64,000 bases of DNA from Bradyrhizobium diazoefficiens (GTDB taxonomy: Bacteria; Pseudomonadota; Alphaproteobacteria; Rhizobiales; Xanthobacteraceae): assembly GCF_016616425.1 (NCBI RefSeq), contig NZ_CP067101.1:2914001-2978000 (forward strand), written 5' to 3'. A model generated the notes under the pieces. The model was not told the origin of the DNA. It searched no databases and saw nothing but the letters and a program-made list of their open reading frames with translations. Shown here piece after piece: positions 62,017-64,000 of the stretch. The translations under genes and the position numbers were made by a program. Every line of letters starts with the position of its first letter. Position 1 is the stretch's first letter.

Positions 62017-62691
62017 CTAATGCCCGTGCCCATGATCCGGCAGCGTCACCCCAAACACCTTCACCAGATCCGCCACCTGCTCCGGCGACAGATGCCGCGG
62101 GTTCGTCCCACGGAGCAGCAGATACAGCTTCGCCGTCTCCTCCAGTTCTTCCGTCGCGAACACTGCGGCTTCCAGCGTGTCGCCTGCGACCACCGGGCCG
62201 TGATTGGCAAGCAACACCGATGAATATCTCCCCGCCAGTCCCTTGATCGCGTCCGCCACCGCTGGGTCGCCGGGACGATAATAGGGCACGAGCGCAGTGG
62301 CGCCGCATTTCATCAGGTAATAGGCGGTCATCGGCGGCAGCGCGGCGCGCGGGTCGATCTCGGGCAGCATCGACAGCGCCACCGAATGGGTCGAGTGCAG
62401 GTGCACGATCGCGCGCGCACTCCCGCGCGTGTCGTACAGCGCGGTGTGCAGCGGAACTTCCTTGGTCGGCGCATCGCCCGAAACCAGCCGGCCCTGATCG
62501 TCCAGCCGCGACAGTCTTGCAGGATCGAGAAAGCCGAGCGAGGCGTTGGTCGGCGTCACCAGCCAGCCACCGCCGTCCAGCCTGACGCTGATATTGCCGG
62601 ACGAGCCCGGCGTCAGTCCGCGCTCGAACAGCGACCGTCCGAAGCGGCAGATATCCTCGCGCAGCCGTGTCTCATTGTTCATGGCCGTCAT
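62017..62691 (-). CDS. otnC: 3-oxo-tetronate 4-phosphate decarboxylase OtnC (class II aldolase family)
   Basis: 224-residue class II aldolase/adducin fold. The substrate phosphate loop is GLTPGSSGNISVRL, and zinc ligands lie in VHLHSTHSVALSML and the later NHGPVVAG. In threonate catabolism OtnC decarboxylates 3-oxo-tetronate 4-phosphate to dihydroxyacetone phosphate. The neighbours ltnD and otnI support this over fuculose-phosphate aldolase. ATG 62691 is preferred; the open frame to 63846 is a shadow of ltnD. The histidine-rich end is LPDHGHGH. Confidence 0.9.
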   Translation of the reverse strand: MTAMNNETRLREDICRFGRSLFERGLTPGSSGNISVRLDGGGWLVTPTNASLGFLDPARLSRLDDQGRLVSGDAPTKEVPLHTALYDTRGSARAIVHLHSTHSVALSMLPEIDPRAALPPMTAYYLMKCGATALVPYYRPGDPAVADAIKGLAGRYSSVLLANHGPVVAGDTLEAAVFATEELEETAKLYLLLRGTNPRHLSPEQVADLVKVFGVTLPDHGHGH

Positions 62692-62793
62692 GTCCGCTTG
62701 TCTCACGCTTTGGCAGCGCGGCCAAGCCGTGTTATCGGTTCGCCGAGCCGCCAAAGGGCGGCCATCCGGGAAACGTCCACAAGGGTCAGTTGC

Positions 62794-63711
62794 ATGTCCG
62801 CCTCCACGCCACAGAATCAGCGCATCGCCGTCATCGGGCTCGGCTCGATGGGATACGGCATGGCGACCTCGCTGAAGCGAGCCGGCCATACCGTCACCGG
62901 CTGCGACGTCTCGGCGGATGCTGTCGCGCGTTTCGTGAAGGACGGCGGCGCGGGTGCCAGGACGCCGGCCGGGGCGGCCAAGGGCGCGGACATCGTCGTC
63001 AGCGTGGTCGTCAATGCCGCACAGACCGAGACGATCCTGTTCGGCAAGGATGGTGCCGCCGAGACCATGCCCGAAGGCAGCGTCTTCATCTCCTCCGCCA
63101 CGATGGACCCCGATGTGGCGCGGCGCCTCGCTAGGCAGCTCGAGGCGACCGGCCGGCACTACCTGGATGCGCCGATCTCCGGCGGCGCGCAGCGCGCCGC
63201 GCAAGGCGAGCTGACGATCCTGGCCTCCGGCAGTCCGGCAGCCTTTACAAAAGCGCGGCCCGCGCTCGATGCCATGGCGGCAAAGCTTTACGAGCTCGGC
63301 GATGCCGCAGGGCAAGGCGCCGCCTTCAAGATGATCAACCAGTTGCTCGCGGGCGTGCATATCGCCGCCGCGAGCGAAGCGATGGCATTCGCAGCCAGGC
63401 AGGGCCTCGACATCCGCAAGGTCTACGAGGTGATTACGGCCTCCGCCGGCAATTCCTGGATGTTCGAGAACCGCATGCCGCACGTGCTCGACGGCGATTA
63501 CGCCCCGCGCAGCGCGGTCGAGATCTTCGTCAAGGATCTCGGCATCATCCAGGACATGGCGCGCAGTGCTCGTTTCCCGGTGCCGGTCTCTGCCGCCGCA
63601 CTCCAGATGTTCTTGATGACGGCTGCAGCGGGCATGGGCCGCGATGACGACGCGTCGGTCGCGCGGATGTATGCGCAAGTCACCGGCGTGAAGCTGCCCG
63701 GCGACAAGTAA
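62794..63711 (+). CDS. ltnD: L-threonate dehydrogenase LtnD (3-hydroxyisobutyrate dehydrogenase family)
   Basis: 305-residue NAD-dependent beta-hydroxyacid dehydrogenase. The NAD loop is IAVIGLGSMGYGMATSL, the substrate block is LDAPISGGAQRAAQGELTIL, and the catalytic lysine region is FKMINQLLAGVHIAAASEAM. SAGNSWMFENRMPHVLDGDY and SAVEIFVKDLG are typical of LtnD, which oxidises L-threonate to 2-oxo-tetronate. ATG 62794 is the family start. It is divergent from otnC and 15 bases before otnI. Confidence 0.93.
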   Translation: MSASTPQNQRIAVIGLGSMGYGMATSLKRAGHTVTGCDVSADAVARFVKDGGAGARTPAGAAKGADIVVSVVVNAAQTETILFGKDGAAETMPEGSVFISSATMDPDVARRLARQLEATGRHYLDAPISGGAQRAAQGELTILASGSPAAFTKARPALDAMAAKLYELGDAAGQGAAFKMINQLLAGVHIAAASEAMAFAARQGLDIRKVYEVITASAGNSWMFENRMPHVLDGDYAPRSAVEIFVKDLGIIQDMARSARFPVPVSAAALQMFLMTAAAGMGRDDDASVARMYAQVTGVKLPGDK

Positions 63712-63726
63712 GTTAAGGGGATTCCG

Positions 63727-64000
63727 ATGCCTCGTTTTGCCGCCAATCTCTCGATGATGTTCACCGAAGTGCCGTTCCTCGATCGTTTCGATGCCGCAGC
63801 CCAGGCCGGCTTCACCGCTGTCGAGTTTCTCTTTCCTTACGAGCATCCCGCCGAGGCGGTCGGCGAGCGGCTCGAGCGCAACGGCCTGACCCAGGCGCTG
63901 TTCAACCTGCCGCCGGGCGACTGGAATGCTGGCGAGAAGGGCTTTGCCGCGCTCCCCTCGCGGTTCTCCGATCTCAAGGCGAGCCTGGAGACGGCGCTGC
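63727..64000 (+). CDS. otnI: 2-oxo-tetronate isomerase OtnI (hydroxypyruvate isomerase family), 5' part
   Basis: Partial gene cut by the right edge; 91 residues are visible, starting [20 protein letters not shown], with [17 protein letters not shown] and [16 protein letters not shown], the usual start of Hyi/OtnI proteins. OtnI moves the keto group of 2-oxo-tetronate to give 3-oxo-tetronate, between LtnD and the kinase OtnK, which should lie outside the window. A glyoxylate-pathway hydroxypyruvate isomerase would look similar; the neighbours favour OtnI. Confidence 0.9.
   Translation, partial: MPRFAANLSMMFTEVPFLDRFDAAAQAGFTAVEFLFPYEHPAEAVGERLERNGLTQALFNLPPGDWNAGEKGFAALPSRFSDLKASLETAL

Noticed and set aside
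62692..63846. N-terminal extension of otnC to 609 residues
   Set aside because: This part is antisense to ltnD and has no aldolase features.
1..64000. tRNA, rRNA, CRISPR arrays, insertion sequences, prophage genes
   Set aside because: Looked for in the intergenic spaces and among the proteins; none found. The palindromic repeats do not show regular spacer structure.

Overview
The window reads as the chromosome of an alphaproteobacterium, most likely Bradyrhizobium or a close relative. This is inferred from the high GC content with strong third-position G/C bias, from the gene mix (a self-sufficient CYP102-type P450, class III-like PHA synthase, phenylacetate operon, many ABC importers and LysR/TetR/MocR regulators), and from palindromic intergenic repeats of kinds I associate with that genus. 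No rRNA, tRNA, CRISPR array, insertion sequence or phage gene was seen. Coding density is high, and most genes lie in tight runs joined by ATGA-type overlaps.

Layout, left to right. 1-3.6 kb: end of an RND efflux adaptor and its inner-membrane pump. 3.7-8.7 kb: a four-gene signalling run (membrane sensor kinase, single-domain receiver, receiver-adenylate cyclase, unknown 248-residue protein). 8.9-17.5 kb (minus strand): peptide ABC importer, gamma-glutamyltransferase, a DUF1028 protein and an orphan C-terminal piece of a second permease. 17.8-31.8 kb: a lipid and polymer storage neighbourhood with a DUF6489 protein, two paralogous alpha/beta hydrolases, a wax-ester synthase/DGAT, an epoxide-hydrolase-like enzyme, the P450-reductase fusion, a PHA synthase pair with a GNAT enzyme, and a phasin whose promoter carries two TGC-N3-GCA boxes. 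32.2-38.8 kb: phenylacetate catabolism, paaX then paaABCDE, paaI and paaK.

38.9-44.7 kb: a quinone-oxidoreductase-like MDR enzyme, a YeeE/YedE membrane protein, an EamA exporter divergent from a MocR regulator, and a hydrolase-OsmC fusion. 44.7-47.7 kb: molybdopterin oxidoreductase, P450 and small ferredoxin, divergent from a TetR regulator. 47.7-51.8 kb: an SDR-amidase-racemase operon divergent from a tartrate/D-malate dehydrogenase, with repeated boxes between them. 51.9-61.8 kb: a LysR-centred divergon. On one side are an M20 amidohydrolase and two hydroxyacid dehydrogenases; on the other are a D-glutamate-cyclase-like protein and a complete branched-chain-type ABC importer. 62.0-64 kb: threonate catabolism (otnC divergent from ltnD and a partial otnI).

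The overall picture is a metabolic region for scavenging small acids, amides, peptides and aromatics, with carbon going to PHA and neutral-lipid stores. The most interesting items are the LysR divergon (a plausible uncharacterised uptake-and-breakdown route for an N-substituted or ureido amino acid), the kinase/cyclase signalling operon, the truncated second permease coupled to DUF1028, the short PhaE-like partner of PhaC, and several perfect dyads placed like operators.
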